Assembly: GCF_001428545.1 (NCBI RefSeq)
Contig: NZ_LMHZ01000038.1
Coordinates: 1 to 33,171, forward strand
Source: Noviherbaspirillum sp. Root189
GTDB lineage: Bacteria; Pseudomonadota; Gammaproteobacteria; Burkholderiales; Burkholderiaceae_D
Direction: 5' to 3'
Length of the DNA: 33,171 bases
Position 1 is the first letter of the stretch. Every line of letters begins with the position of its first letter. Below, in pieces: positions 15,379 through 23,676 of the stretch. A program made the position numbers and the translations under genes. The notes beneath the pieces are model-generated. The model saw nothing but the letters and a program-made list of their open reading frames with translations. It was not told the DNA's origin and ran no database searches.

Positions 15379-15807
15379 CTACTCAGCAAAGACATGCCGC
15401 ATCTCGATATGCGGTATTCCCGCTTCCATGAATTCTTCGCCCCGGCGGGAAAATCCATAACGCTGATAAAAAGCTTCGGCATGCGTCTGTGCGCTGAGTA
15501 CGACCTCGCGGTCACCGCGCTCGCGTGCTTGCTCCATCAGCGCCTGCAACACCAGGCCACCGATGCCGTCGCCACGCATGTCCTTCACGACCGCCATGCG
15601 GCCGATGCGCCCATCGGGTAGAAGACGCCCGGTGGCGATGGGCTGTCCTTCATTGCCATACACGACGGCATGCAGCGAGACGTCGTCCATCTCATCCCAT
15701 TCCATGTCGAGCGGCACCTTTTGTTCGACCACGAAGACCTCGTGCCTGACCGGTTTTGCACCGGCCTGCTGCGAGGCCCAGTCGCCCAGGGTGAGGCGTA
15801 TCGTCAT
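15379..15807 (-). CDS. ElaA-like GNAT acetyltransferase
   Basis: The 142-residue protein has the GNAT fold with the acetyl-CoA loop RGDGIGGLVLQAL and the family's N-terminal block VRHEVFVVEQKVP. QxxPxxxExD-type spacing (here QKVPLDMEWDEMDD) is typical of the ElaA/COG2153-type group. The late motif AEAFYQRYGF marks the C-terminal GNAT strand-helix. The substrate is unknown. Its start overlaps the stop of the thioesterase upstream by four bases (ATGA), so the two are translationally coupled. Confidence 0.87.
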   Translation of the reverse strand: MTIRLTLGDWASQQAGAKPVRHEVFVVEQKVPLDMEWDEMDDVSLHAVVYGNEGQPIATGRLLPDGRIGRMAVVKDMRGDGIGGLVLQALMEQARERGDREVVLSAQTHAEAFYQRYGFSRRGEEFMEAGIPHIEMRHVFAE

Positions 15808-16241
15808 GCCGCCTCGGGTGCAATCTTTTCCATGCGTGTCATGGTGTCACGCCATTCCTGAGGCCAGGGAACGCCTTTGCGCAGCGTCGTGTCCGCATAC
15901 ACGTAGACCAGTTCGCCGGAAATGAGGTGTTGATCGCCGAGATGAATTTCAAGGACGAACCTGACGGAGGTACGACCGAATGCAGCGCAGCGCACACCGA
16001 TATCCAGCACATCATCAAAGCGTGCCGGCGCCTGGTATTCGATGGTCGCTTTGCGGGCGAACATTTCGCATCCTTCCTCGGCCTGCTGCATGGCCGTCGG
16101 CAAACCACTCGCACGCCAGTATTCAGTGAACGCGACATCGAAATACGTCAGGTAATGGCCGTTGAAGACAATGCCCTGCATGTCGACTTCGGCCCAGCGT
16201 ACGCGCAGGGAATGGAAAAAGGAAAAATCTTCGCGTGCCAT
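15804..16241 (-). CDS. Acyl-CoA thioesterase, 4HBT/YbgC type
   Basis: Hot-dog thioesterases cleave acyl-CoA to free acid and CoA. The 145-residue protein carries the signature VRWAEVDMQGIVFNGHY with the catalytic-type aspartate D20, corresponding to Asp17 of 4-hydroxybenzoyl-CoA thioesterase. A typical substitution is WAEVDMQG for the common YxDTDxxG. It starts 60 bases after the alpha/beta hydrolase and is coupled to the GNAT gene. The acyl chain length preference cannot be read from the sequence. Confidence 0.88.
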   Translation of the reverse strand: MAREDFSFFHSLRVRWAEVDMQGIVFNGHYLTYFDVAFTEYWRASGLPTAMQQAEEGCEMFARKATIEYQAPARFDDVLDIGVRCAAFGRTSVRFVLEIHLGDQHLISGELVYVYADTTLRKGVPWPQEWRDTMTRMEKIAPEAA

Positions 16242-16301
16242 AGTGATCGGGAGTGGTGAATGTGAGCGGAATTATGACCGATTTCTACCTTCTTCTGCGC
16301 G

Positions 16302-17192
16302 CTACAGAAAGGAACGTATCAGGCGGTTCACGCGCTCAGGCTGCTCATGCACGATCCAGTGCGTGCCTTCCGGGATACGTTCGATTGTTACATCGTCGAT
16401 CAGGTCCTCAAGTCCATTGAGCAGACTCTTGGGAAGCGCAATGTCCTGTTCACCCCAGATCACGCCGGTCGGCACCTTGATACGGAAGTCTTCCGGATTC
16501 AACTGCAGCTTGAGCGGCCCCTGATGATCGTCGGTCGGGGGATGCAAGGGCGAAGCACGATAGTAGTTCACACCGCCCGTCAACCCGCGTGACCAGCATT
16601 CATGGTACCGGACACGCACCTCCGGCGTGAACCACGGCGTCGGCGAACGTCCCATGCCATTGAGCAGGCGTTCAAGCAGGGCAAAATCATCTTTTGCCAA
16701 CGCGGCTTCCGAGCCCTCCGCTCGCAGCCAGTTCATGTATTCGCTTGCGGCTTTTTGCTCAGGATCCTCGGCCAGTGCCTTGGTGAACAGATAGGGATGT
16801 GGTGAATTGATGATGACGAGCTTATGCAGAAGCTGTGGCAAGGCAATCGCAAAATTCCATGCCACCGCGCCGCCCCAGTCGTGCGCCACCATCACAAACT
16901 TGTCGTAACCAAGATGCGCGGCCAGCAGGCGCAAGTCTTCAACAATATGTTTTGCCTTGTACGCCGAAAGGTCGGACGGCATGCTGGAGAGATTGAAGCC
17001 GCGCAGGTCGGGCGCTACTGCAAAATAATCGCCACCGAATTCCTGTAACTGCGCCTCCCACTCATACCAGAACTCGGGGAAGCCGTGTACGAACAGCATC
17101 AGGGGCTTGCCCTTTTCGCCCGCGCTGGCATAGTGCAGTCGCATGCCGTTCGGGAGATCGGCATATTGGTTGCTACGGATTGCAGCAGTCAT
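16302..17192 (-). CDS. Alpha/beta hydrolase, epoxide-hydrolase-like
   Basis: The residues match the epoxide hydrolase / haloacid dehalogenase branch of alpha/beta hydrolases: an HGFPEFWYEW oxyanion region (H36-P39), an aspartate nucleophile D105 in VAHDWGG instead of serine, a likely acid D250 in WGEQD, and His278 in EGTHW. Two cap tyrosines (Y210/Y211 in VNYYRASP) could activate an epoxide. The 296 residues are normal, and no signal is present. The natural substrate is unknown. It begins 33 bases after the SDR, with a good AAGGAG site, and belongs to the lipid-metabolism run. Confidence 0.88.
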   Translation of the reverse strand: MTAAIRSNQYADLPNGMRLHYASAGEKGKPLMLFVHGFPEFWYEWEAQLQEFGGDYFAVAPDLRGFNLSSMPSDLSAYKAKHIVEDLRLLAAHLGYDKFVMVAHDWGGAVAWNFAIALPQLLHKLVIINSPHPYLFTKALAEDPEQKAASEYMNWLRAEGSEAALAKDDFALLERLLNGMGRSPTPWFTPEVRVRYHECWSRGLTGGVNYYRASPLHPPTDDHQGPLKLQLNPEDFRIKVPTGVIWGEQDIALPKSLLNGLEDLIDDVTIERIPEGTHWIVHEQPERVNRLIRSFL

Positions 17193-17225
17193 CCTGGTTT
17201 CTCCTTGCAGTGGTGGCGCAGCGGA

Positions 17226-18131
17226 TTACTTGACGCTCAACTTGGCCTGCAGCATTTCGCGGATCTGCGGCGCGGCGGCAAACGGATCGCTGGGATTGCG
17301 CTGCAGAATGATATCTTCCATGCGCGTCTGCACATTGCCCAGCGCGTGCGGATGAGAATAAATATAAAACGCGTCGTTGCGAATCGCGTCGAAGGTACGC
17401 TGCGCCACTTCCGCGGCGCGGACCTTACCAGAGGAAACCGCCTTTTCCGACACCGCTTGCGCAGCCTGCTGGCTGGCAGTCGGTCCGCCCTCCTCCTTGA
17501 CATCATCCGGACGATTGCGTTGCGACTGACTGATGCCCGTCGGGACGAAATAGGGGCACAGCACCGATGCGCCGATCGGAGCCTTGATCAGTTGCAGGTC
17601 CTGGAACAATGTCTCGGACAGCGACACGACCGCGTGCTTGGACACGTTGTAGATGCCCATGTTGGGCGCATTGAGCAAGCCTGCCATGGACGCGGTATTG
17701 ACGATGTGGCCCTGATAACCCGGCTCATTTTTTGCGCATTCCAGCATCAGCGGCGTGAAGGTGCGCACGCCGTGGATAACGCCCCAGAGATTAACGCCAA
17801 GGACCCATTCCCAGTCTGCAATCGAATTTTCCCAGATCAGACCGCCGGAACCAACGCCCGCATTATTGAATACCAGGTGGACCGCCTTGAAGCGCTCCAT
17901 CGTCGCATCGGCGAGTGCCTGGACCGCCTCCGCTTTGCGCACATCGCAACGTACGGCCAGGACCTCTGCGCCCTGGGCCTCAAGTTCGGCGCGTGTCTTA
18001 TCGAGGGCATCTTGCTGGACATCGGCGAGCACAAGCTTCATGCCGAGACGCGCACCGATATTGGCAAATTCACGACCGAAGCCGCTGGCGCCGCCGGTGA
18101 TGACGGCAACTTTATCCTTGAACTCTTTCAT
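17226..18131 (-). CDS. Short-chain dehydrogenase/reductase
   Basis: This classical SDR of 301 residues uses NAD(P)(H) to oxidise or reduce a hydroxyl/carbonyl. Visible: the TGGASGFG cofactor motif (12-19), NNAG (89-92), Ser148, Tyr161 and Lys165 (YNVSK). The acidic residue after strand 2 (LADV) hints at NAD preference. The C-terminal part after about 200 is longer than in standard 250-residue SDRs, with residues QASQAA-type helices and an ending RNPSDPFAAAPQIREML. AGGAG lies six bases before the ATG. It stands between the GST and the hydrolase. The substrate is unknown. Confidence 0.9.
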   Translation of the reverse strand: MKEFKDKVAVITGGASGFGREFANIGARLGMKLVLADVQQDALDKTRAELEAQGAEVLAVRCDVRKAEAVQALADATMERFKAVHLVFNNAGVGSGGLIWENSIADWEWVLGVNLWGVIHGVRTFTPLMLECAKNEPGYQGHIVNTASMAGLLNAPNMGIYNVSKHAVVSLSETLFQDLQLIKAPIGASVLCPYFVPTGISQSQRNRPDDVKEEGGPTASQQAAQAVSEKAVSSGKVRAAEVAQRTFDAIRNDAFYIYSHPHALGNVQTRMEDIILQRNPSDPFAAAPQIREMLQAKLSVK

Positions 18132-18211
18132 GGTATCTCCTGTAATTTTATATATCTATCCTGAAGCTCAACGCCGGTTCAAACCTGATTCAAACCTGAT
18201 TCAAGCCAGGC

Positions 18212-19141
18212 TTATACTTTCTTGAGCTGAAAGCCGATGCGCGGAAAGTGCACGACGACCGTGCCGGCTTGCGGGTCTTCCCGGCGGACAGCAAATTCAG
18301 TAGCAGTCGAGACAATCAGGTCGCCTTCGACTGGGTCGATGGCATAATCAGTCGGCATGATCGCGACACGGTCGCCAAGCGCCACACCATGGGTATCGAC
18401 AAATACGGCATCGCCGCCGACAACGGATTTACTATTGCGAGCAATCTGCAATGCCTCCTCGGCATTCATTTTTTCAAACGCATGATGCCCGAACGCGGCC
18501 ATGCGTACAGCCCACTCCTTCAGCGCCGGCGTTGCGTTCAGAATCCCCGCAACCGGTTGAGCGCGCTGGATGAACCAGACGGAGTGGTACACCGAAAAAT
18601 CGGCGATCGTCGCTTGTTGGCCGAGCAGGTAAGGCTTGCCATCGGCAAGCATGTTTTCCAATCGGCCCAGATAGGCGGTAAGGGCCCCGGTCGCCTCCGG
18701 TACCGACATGCGCGGCGCGTTACTGCGCATCGCCGCGCGGTCCGCCGAGAACGCCTTCATTTGCTCGGGAGTGACATTGCCTAGCAGATGCGGGATTGAC
18801 GCCGGCTGGAATACATAGGCGATCATGGTCCAGAACAAGGTCGTGTCCGCCCATTGCGCGAGCGTGCGGGCGATGCCTTCGCTGTCCTTTGGGTAGATGG
18901 TCGGGCTAGGTGCCATTTTTTCCAGCACGTCACAGATGAGCGACGTATCGCAATAGATATCCGCACCGATTTGCATCACGGGCGTACGGCGATAACCACC
19001 GGTCAGTGCCGTGAGACTAGGCTTGGGCATGATGGTCGGAATGATTACCGACGTCCATGGCAATTTTTTGTAGCCGAACAGCAGGCGAACTTTTTCGGAA
19101 AAAGGGGAATTCGGATAATGATGGAAGATGATGCCGGACAT
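18212..19141 (-). CDS. Glutathione S-transferase family protein with extra C-terminal domain
   Basis: The N-terminal thioredoxin-like part (about 1-80) shows a cis-Pro in RRTPVMQ (Pro54) and the acidic/Ser glutathione site DTSLI (65-69). An all-helical domain follows (about 90-215, with LLGQQATIADFSVYHSVWF). Normal GSTs end near residue 220; here about 72 more residues follow (about 238-309), which look beta-rich (GDAVFVDTHGVALGDRVAIM). No catalytic Ser/Tyr/Cys motif is certain in SPFSEKVR. It could be a GST-like protein with a small regulatory or binding domain. The gap of 229 bases to the reductase suggests it might have its own promoter. Confidence 0.85.
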   Translation of the reverse strand: MSGIIFHHYPNSPFSEKVRLLFGYKKLPWTSVIIPTIMPKPSLTALTGGYRRTPVMQIGADIYCDTSLICDVLEKMAPSPTIYPKDSEGIARTLAQWADTTLFWTMIAYVFQPASIPHLLGNVTPEQMKAFSADRAAMRSNAPRMSVPEATGALTAYLGRLENMLADGKPYLLGQQATIADFSVYHSVWFIQRAQPVAGILNATPALKEWAVRMAAFGHHAFEKMNAEEALQIARNSKSVVGGDAVFVDTHGVALGDRVAIMPTDYAIDPVEGDLIVSTATEFAVRREDPQAGTVVVHFPRIGFQLKKV

Positions 19142-19299
19142 CGGTGTCTCCTGATTTTCGATGACTGTTATGGCCAGTCTTTGATGTTATATCGCGCTTG
19201 CGCAGCAGGATCGCGCGGCGACGCATTACTCCGACAGAGAGCGGATCACTAGCTACAAGTCGGCAAGTGCGCGGCAAGCGCGCGCCAAGTCCGTTGTAG

Positions 19300-19338
19300 T
19301 CCCTTCCCCTTCAAGGCGGCCCGCGTAGGGGGAAGGGA
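19300..19338. terminator. Strong hairpin between reductase and GST genes
   Basis: TCCCTTCCCC pairs perfectly with GGGGAAGGGA (10 bp) around a loop of about 18 bases. It lies just past the stop of the minus-strand reductase (19371). No U-run follows on the minus strand, so it would be a partial terminator or an mRNA-stabilising stem rather than a textbook intrinsic terminator. Confidence 0.4.
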
Positions 19339-19370
19339 ACATCAAGGCCTTAAAGACTTCTGGGTAATGC

Positions 19371-20366
19371 TCAAATCAGCTTGACCAACTGCTTGCCGAA
19401 GTTCTTGCCCTTCAGCAGGCCGATGAACGCCTCAGGCGCCGATTCCAGACCCTGCGCTACCGACTCGCGGAATTTCAGCTTGCCGCTTGCGACGAGTGTG
19501 CCCAGTTCCTTCAGACCCTGCGGCCAGAATTCCATATGCTCGGACACGATGAAACCACGCATGGTCAGACGCATCGTGAGGAAGGTCCGTACATTATTGA
19601 TCGCCATCGGTTCGCCGTCATAACCGGCAATCAACCCGCACAGCGCGATACGGCCAAACGGATTCATGCGGGCAAGTGCCGCGTCAAATACCTGGCCGCC
19701 GACGTTTTCGAAGATCGCATCGATGCCATTCGGCGTCGCCTTCGCAAGGTCTTCCACCAGGTTACCCGCCTTGTAGTCAACGCAGGCATCGAAGCCCAAT
19801 TCATTGACCACGTAATCGCATTTCTCCTTGCCGCCGGCGATCCCCACCGCACGGCAACCGCGTACCTTGGCCAGCTGCCCGACTACGCTGCCTACCGCAC
19901 CGCTTGCGGCCGAGACGACGATCGTTTCGCCTTCCTTAGGCTGCATGATCTGTGTCAGCCCGTACCATGCGGTCATACCCGGCATGCCCACCGAGCCGAG
20001 GTAGGCAGACAGCGGCACATGCGTCGTGTCCAGCTTGCGCAACAGGTTGCCGTCAGAAACACCCATTTCCGACCAGCCCATCATGCCCTGTACCTTGTCG
20101 CCGACAGCAAACTTCGGATTTTTTGATTCGACGATTTCGCCGACGGTTCCGCCGACCATGGTCTCGCCGATTGCCTGTGGTGCTGCGTAGCTCTTCACAT
20201 CTTCCATGCGCATGCGCATGTAGGGATCAAGTGACAGATAGTGATTGCGGATCAGGACTTCCCCGTCCTTGAGTGTCGGAACCGGGACTTCTTCCAGGCG
20301 AAAATTGTCAGGCGATACTTCGCCCTTGGGGCGGGATGCCAGAACCAGGCGCTTGTAGGTATTCAT
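19371..20366 (-). CDS. NADP-dependent oxidoreductase, MDR family (CurA/PTGR type)
   Basis: This is a zinc-free medium-chain reductase: the catalytic-zinc cysteines are absent. It reduces activated C=C bonds of enones, with NADPH. Visible: LSLDPYMRMRM near 45-54, GMPGMTAWYGL (127-137), the Rossmann motif AASGAVG (153-159) and GGKEKC, typical of the CurA / leukotriene B4 dehydrogenase-like group. The ATG at 20366 (MNTYKRLVLASRP) has a GAGG site and gives 331 residues, the normal length; the upstream frame to 20585 overlaps the thioesterase and is shadow. It lies 46 bases downstream of the thioesterase gene. Confidence 0.92.
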   Translation of the reverse strand: MNTYKRLVLASRPKGEVSPDNFRLEEVPVPTLKDGEVLIRNHYLSLDPYMRMRMEDVKSYAAPQAIGETMVGGTVGEIVESKNPKFAVGDKVQGMMGWSEMGVSDGNLLRKLDTTHVPLSAYLGSVGMPGMTAWYGLTQIMQPKEGETIVVSAASGAVGSVVGQLAKVRGCRAVGIAGGKEKCDYVVNELGFDACVDYKAGNLVEDLAKATPNGIDAIFENVGGQVFDAALARMNPFGRIALCGLIAGYDGEPMAINNVRTFLTMRLTMRGFIVSEHMEFWPQGLKELGTLVASGKLKFRESVAQGLESAPEAFIGLLKGKNFGKQLVKLI

Positions 20367-20412
20367 TGTTGCCTCGCGATTAATGGTTTGCTCAGGTACG
20401 CAAAGGATATGC

Positions 20413-20850
20413 TTATTCGTGATCCATCTTGCTGCCGACATCCACGCGCCTGAGATACTTGAAAGTACCCATGGCCTTGGCGACAAGTTTGTCGCCGTTC
20501 CATAGTTCTCCTTCACAAAAGCACATGCTGCTCGAGTGATGAATTGCCTTGCCTTTGGCGATAATGCGCCCGCCGGGATGCCCACCGGGCTGCATGAAAC
20601 TGGTTTTCATTTCCACCGTCACGCCGCCACGAGCAGTCGGGTCGAGCGAACGGCCGGCCATTGACATCACCGCGTCCAGCAGCGTCATGGTCACGCCACC
20701 ATGCGTGACCATCCAGCTATTCATGTGCCGCTTTTCCAGATTCAGCGCGACTTGCGCTTCACCGTTTCCCATACCGAGAAACTCCACGCCCAAATCATGG
20801 AGGAAGGGAATCTCGGATGAAAAAGGCTGAGGTGTCGAATGTTGATCCAT
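20413..20850 (-). CDS. PaaI-family hot-dog thioesterase
   Basis: The 145-residue protein has the PaaI/HGG signature: N44, H50-G51-G52 in MVTHGGVTMTLLDAVMSMA, with D59 one helix turn later. Such enzymes hydrolyse acyl-CoA or aryl-CoA esters. Its ATG overlaps the SDR stop (TGATG), so it is translationally coupled. With the YbgC-type enzyme at 15804 there are two thioesterases in the run, which suggests that CoA release is a recurring step. The substrate is unknown. Confidence 0.88.
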   Translation of the reverse strand: MDQHSTPQPFSSEIPFLHDLGVEFLGMGNGEAQVALNLEKRHMNSWMVTHGGVTMTLLDAVMSMAGRSLDPTARGGVTVEMKTSFMQPGGHPGGRIIAKGKAIHHSSSMCFCEGELWNGDKLVAKAMGTFKYLRRVDVGSKMDHE

Positions 20851-21635
20851 CAGTGAACAGCAGAGACACCGCCATCGACGGCGAGAATTTGACCGGTGAT
20901 GTGCTTGGCAGCATCGGAGGCGAACAGCAATGCCGCACCCTTCAGGTCTTCATCATCGCCGATGCGCTGCAGCGGTGCGCGCTTGGCGAGGTTGTCGGCG
21001 CCAAAATTTTCCAGCACGCCCTTGGTCATCTTCGACGGGAAGAAACCTGGTGCCAGCGCATTGACGGTAATGCCGTGCTTGCCCCATTCGCCCGCCAGGG
21101 TGCGCGTGAAATTGACGACCGCGCCCTTCGAGGTATTGTAGGAAATGGTCTGCATGGAATCCGGGCCGTTGCCCGACAGGCCGGCGATGGATGCCACGTT
21201 GATGATGCGGCCGTACTTGCGTGGAATCATCGACTGTTTGCCGACTGCCTGCGATAGCAGGAAGATACTGCGGATGTTGAGGTTCATCACCTTGTCCCAC
21301 GCCTCGACCGGATGATCTTCGGCGGGCGCGCCCCATGTCGCACCGGCATTGTTGACCAGGATGTCGATATGGCCGAGTCGCTTCATGGCTTCGGCAACCA
21401 GCGGAGCCACCGCGCTTTCCTGCGACAGGTCGGCCGCAATGGCGCTGGCTTCGATGCCGCGTCCTTTCAGGTGTGCAACGGCTTCATCGAGGTCCGCCTG
21501 CTTGCGCGATGACAGGACGATCCTGGCGCCCTGCTCGCCGAGTGCTTCGGCTATTTGCAATCCCAGGCCACGGGAGCCGCCGGTCACGAGTGCAGTTTTA
21601 CCGGTCAGGTCAAAAAGTTGTTGTGTGGTACGCAT
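20850..21635 (-). CDS. Short-chain dehydrogenase/reductase
   Basis: Another classical SDR (261 residues): TGGSRGLG (18-25), NNAG (95-98), Ser149, Tyr166 and Lys170 (YNTSK), and a typical C-terminal GQILAVDGGVSA. The SSRK stretch after strand 2 favours NADPH. The sequence recalls FabG-like and 3-ketoacyl or gluconate-type reductases. The ATG at 21635 has AGGAG six bases upstream; the in-frame extension to 21737 lacks such support. It is coupled to the PaaI thioesterase. It may supply the 3-hydroxyacyl dehydrogenase step missing from the thiolase/dehydrogenase pair, but that is only a suggestion. Confidence 0.92.
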   Translation of the reverse strand: MRTTQQLFDLTGKTALVTGGSRGLGLQIAEALGEQGARIVLSSRKQADLDEAVAHLKGRGIEASAIAADLSQESAVAPLVAEAMKRLGHIDILVNNAGATWGAPAEDHPVEAWDKVMNLNIRSIFLLSQAVGKQSMIPRKYGRIINVASIAGLSGNGPDSMQTISYNTSKGAVVNFTRTLAGEWGKHGITVNALAPGFFPSKMTKGVLENFGADNLAKRAPLQRIGDDEDLKGAALLFASDAAKHITGQILAVDGGVSAVH

Positions 21636-21742
21636 ACTGTCTCCTGATGTTGTGGTCGTGCGGCGGTATCTGCGCCAGTATGACGGAGATACCGCTTTTA
21701 CGAGAGTCATTGTCGCAAGTTTACTTGTGCTCACCAACTAGC

Positions 21743-23557
21743 TCAGAACCATGCATCCTGCATGTCGAGCGTCGTTGTGTCGATGCTTTCTAGCAGGTCA
21801 AGCTGAGGCTGGATCTTTGGCAATTCCCATTTGAAGAAATAGGCGCAGGCTTGCAGCTTGCCTTGGTAGAAGTCGGCATCGTGGCCGGATTTTCCGGTCG
21901 ACAGCAGCGCCTGCTGCAGCCACATCCACGCAACCACCGTATGGCCGAAGGCTTCCAGGTAGACAGAGGCATTCGCCAGCGTCTTGTTCATGTCACTCGC
22001 ACCGTACAAGGCCTGCGTCACCTTCTCGATGCGCTGCAGTGCCGCGCCCAGCGACTTGGCATAGCCGCTCAGTTCAGGTACTTCCATTGCCTTGGCAATG
22101 GTCTTCTGCACTTCCACGCCGAGCGCCTTGAAGGCGGCACCACCCTGCATCGATACCTTGCGTCCCAGCAGGTCCAAGCCCTGAATACCGTGCGTGCCTT
22201 CATGGATCGGATTGAGGCGGTTATCGCGATAGAACTGTTCGACGTTGTACTCGCGGGTGTAACCGTAACCGCCATGCACCTGGATTGCGAGGTTATTCGC
22301 TTCGAGGCACCATTGCGAGGGCCAGGATTTGGCGATCGGCGTCAGGATATCGAGCAACAATGTCGAATGGCGACGGACGTCTTCCGATTCAGCGGTACGC
22401 TCCTCGTCCACTAGGCGTGCGCAATACAGGTTGAGCGCGAGGCCGCCTTCAACATAGGCCTTCTGCGCCAGCAGCATGCGCTTGACATCGGTGTGCTGGA
22501 TGATGGGAATCTGGGGCTGAGCCGGGTCTTTTGCCATCGGATGGCGTCCCTGCGGCCGTTCACGTGCATATTCAAGCGCATGCAGGTAGCCGGTGTAGCC
22601 CAGCATGACGGCGCCAAGGCCAACACCGATACGGGCCTCGTTCATCATGTGGAACATGTTGGCCAGCCCCTTGTGCTTTTCGCCGACGAGATAGCCGACC
22701 GCGCCAGCCTTGCCGCCCGGTTTGAACTTGCCTTCGCCAAAATTGAGCAGGCAGTTGGTGGTGCCGCGATAGCCCATCTTGTGGTTCAGGCCAGCCAGGA
22801 CGACGTCATTGCGTTCGCCCAGGGAACCGTCCTTGTTGACCAGCTTTTTCGGCACGATGAACAGTGAGATGCCTTTCACGCCTGGAATCAATTTGCCGTT
22901 TTCATCCGGCACTTTGGCAAGGACGAGATGCACAATGTTTTCCGACAGCTCATGCTCGCCTGCGGAAATCCACATCTTGTTGCCCTTGAGGCGGTAGGTG
23001 CCGTCTTCCTGCGGCTCGGCGCGGGTGACGATGTCCGACAGCGAAGAACCGGCCTGGGGCTCGGACAAGCACATGGTGCCGAAGAAACGGCCTTCCAGCA
23101 TGGGCTTGACGAAGGTGTCGATCTGCTCCGGCGTGCCGCACTTGAGGAGCGTATTGGAGTTACCAATCGTCAGGAAGGGATAGGACGAAGTGCCGACGTT
23201 GGCCGCCTTGAAGTAGCCGAAGCCCGCCTTCTCGATCACACATGGCAACTGCATGCCGCCGAAGTCGTAGTCCTGCCCTGCCGCCATCAGGCCGGCGTCG
23301 CAGAATGCTTTGAGCGCGGTCTTGACTTCCGGGATCATATGGACAGTTTCGCCGTCGAAATGCGGCTCTTCCTGGTCGCTTTTCTTGTTATGCGGCGCGA
23401 ACAGATCGGTTGCGATCCGTTCGCAGGTATCCATTGCCGCGTTGAAGGTTTCGCGGGAATGATCGGCGTAGCGTGCGCGCTTGGTCAGCGCCTCGGAATC
23501 GAGCCATTCGTACAGCAGGAATTCGAGGTCGCGACGAGAGAGGATTTTCGATTGCAT
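21743..23557 (-). CDS. Acyl-CoA dehydrogenase (600-residue class, DmdC/FadE-like)
   Basis: It oxidises acyl-CoA to 2-enoyl-CoA with FAD and passes electrons to ETF. The 604-residue size is that of the long class with an extra C-terminal domain, which includes 3-methylmercaptopropionyl-CoA dehydrogenase (DmdC). Visible: MCLSEPQAGSSLSDI and KMWISAGEHEL in the FAD/substrate region, VHGGYGYTREYNVEQFYRDN, and HEGTHGIQGLDLLGR, whose Glu is the likely catalytic base. The C-terminal domain (about 480-600) ends in LDMQDAWF. Two starts are possible, 23581 and 23557; I chose 23557 because MQSKILSRRDLEFLLYEWLD fits the family start. It begins 119 bases after the thiolase stop. Confidence 0.92.
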   Translation of the reverse strand: MQSKILSRRDLEFLLYEWLDSEALTKRARYADHSRETFNAAMDTCERIATDLFAPHNKKSDQEEPHFDGETVHMIPEVKTALKAFCDAGLMAAGQDYDFGGMQLPCVIEKAGFGYFKAANVGTSSYPFLTIGNSNTLLKCGTPEQIDTFVKPMLEGRFFGTMCLSEPQAGSSLSDIVTRAEPQEDGTYRLKGNKMWISAGEHELSENIVHLVLAKVPDENGKLIPGVKGISLFIVPKKLVNKDGSLGERNDVVLAGLNHKMGYRGTTNCLLNFGEGKFKPGGKAGAVGYLVGEKHKGLANMFHMMNEARIGVGLGAVMLGYTGYLHALEYARERPQGRHPMAKDPAQPQIPIIQHTDVKRMLLAQKAYVEGGLALNLYCARLVDEERTAESEDVRRHSTLLLDILTPIAKSWPSQWCLEANNLAIQVHGGYGYTREYNVEQFYRDNRLNPIHEGTHGIQGLDLLGRKVSMQGGAAFKALGVEVQKTIAKAMEVPELSGYAKSLGAALQRIEKVTQALYGASDMNKTLANASVYLEAFGHTVVAWMWLQQALLSTGKSGHDADFYQGKLQACAYFFKWELPKIQPQLDLLESIDTTTLDMQDAWF

Positions 23558-23676
23558 GATGAGCCCCGCCTGCCGCATCAATTGCAGCAGGAATCAATAA
23601 GCATGTTGAAATAGTCGGACATGAGCTTGTCCAGATGCGTTCGTGGGCGCCGAAGCGCCCACGAGTCTGATATTGC

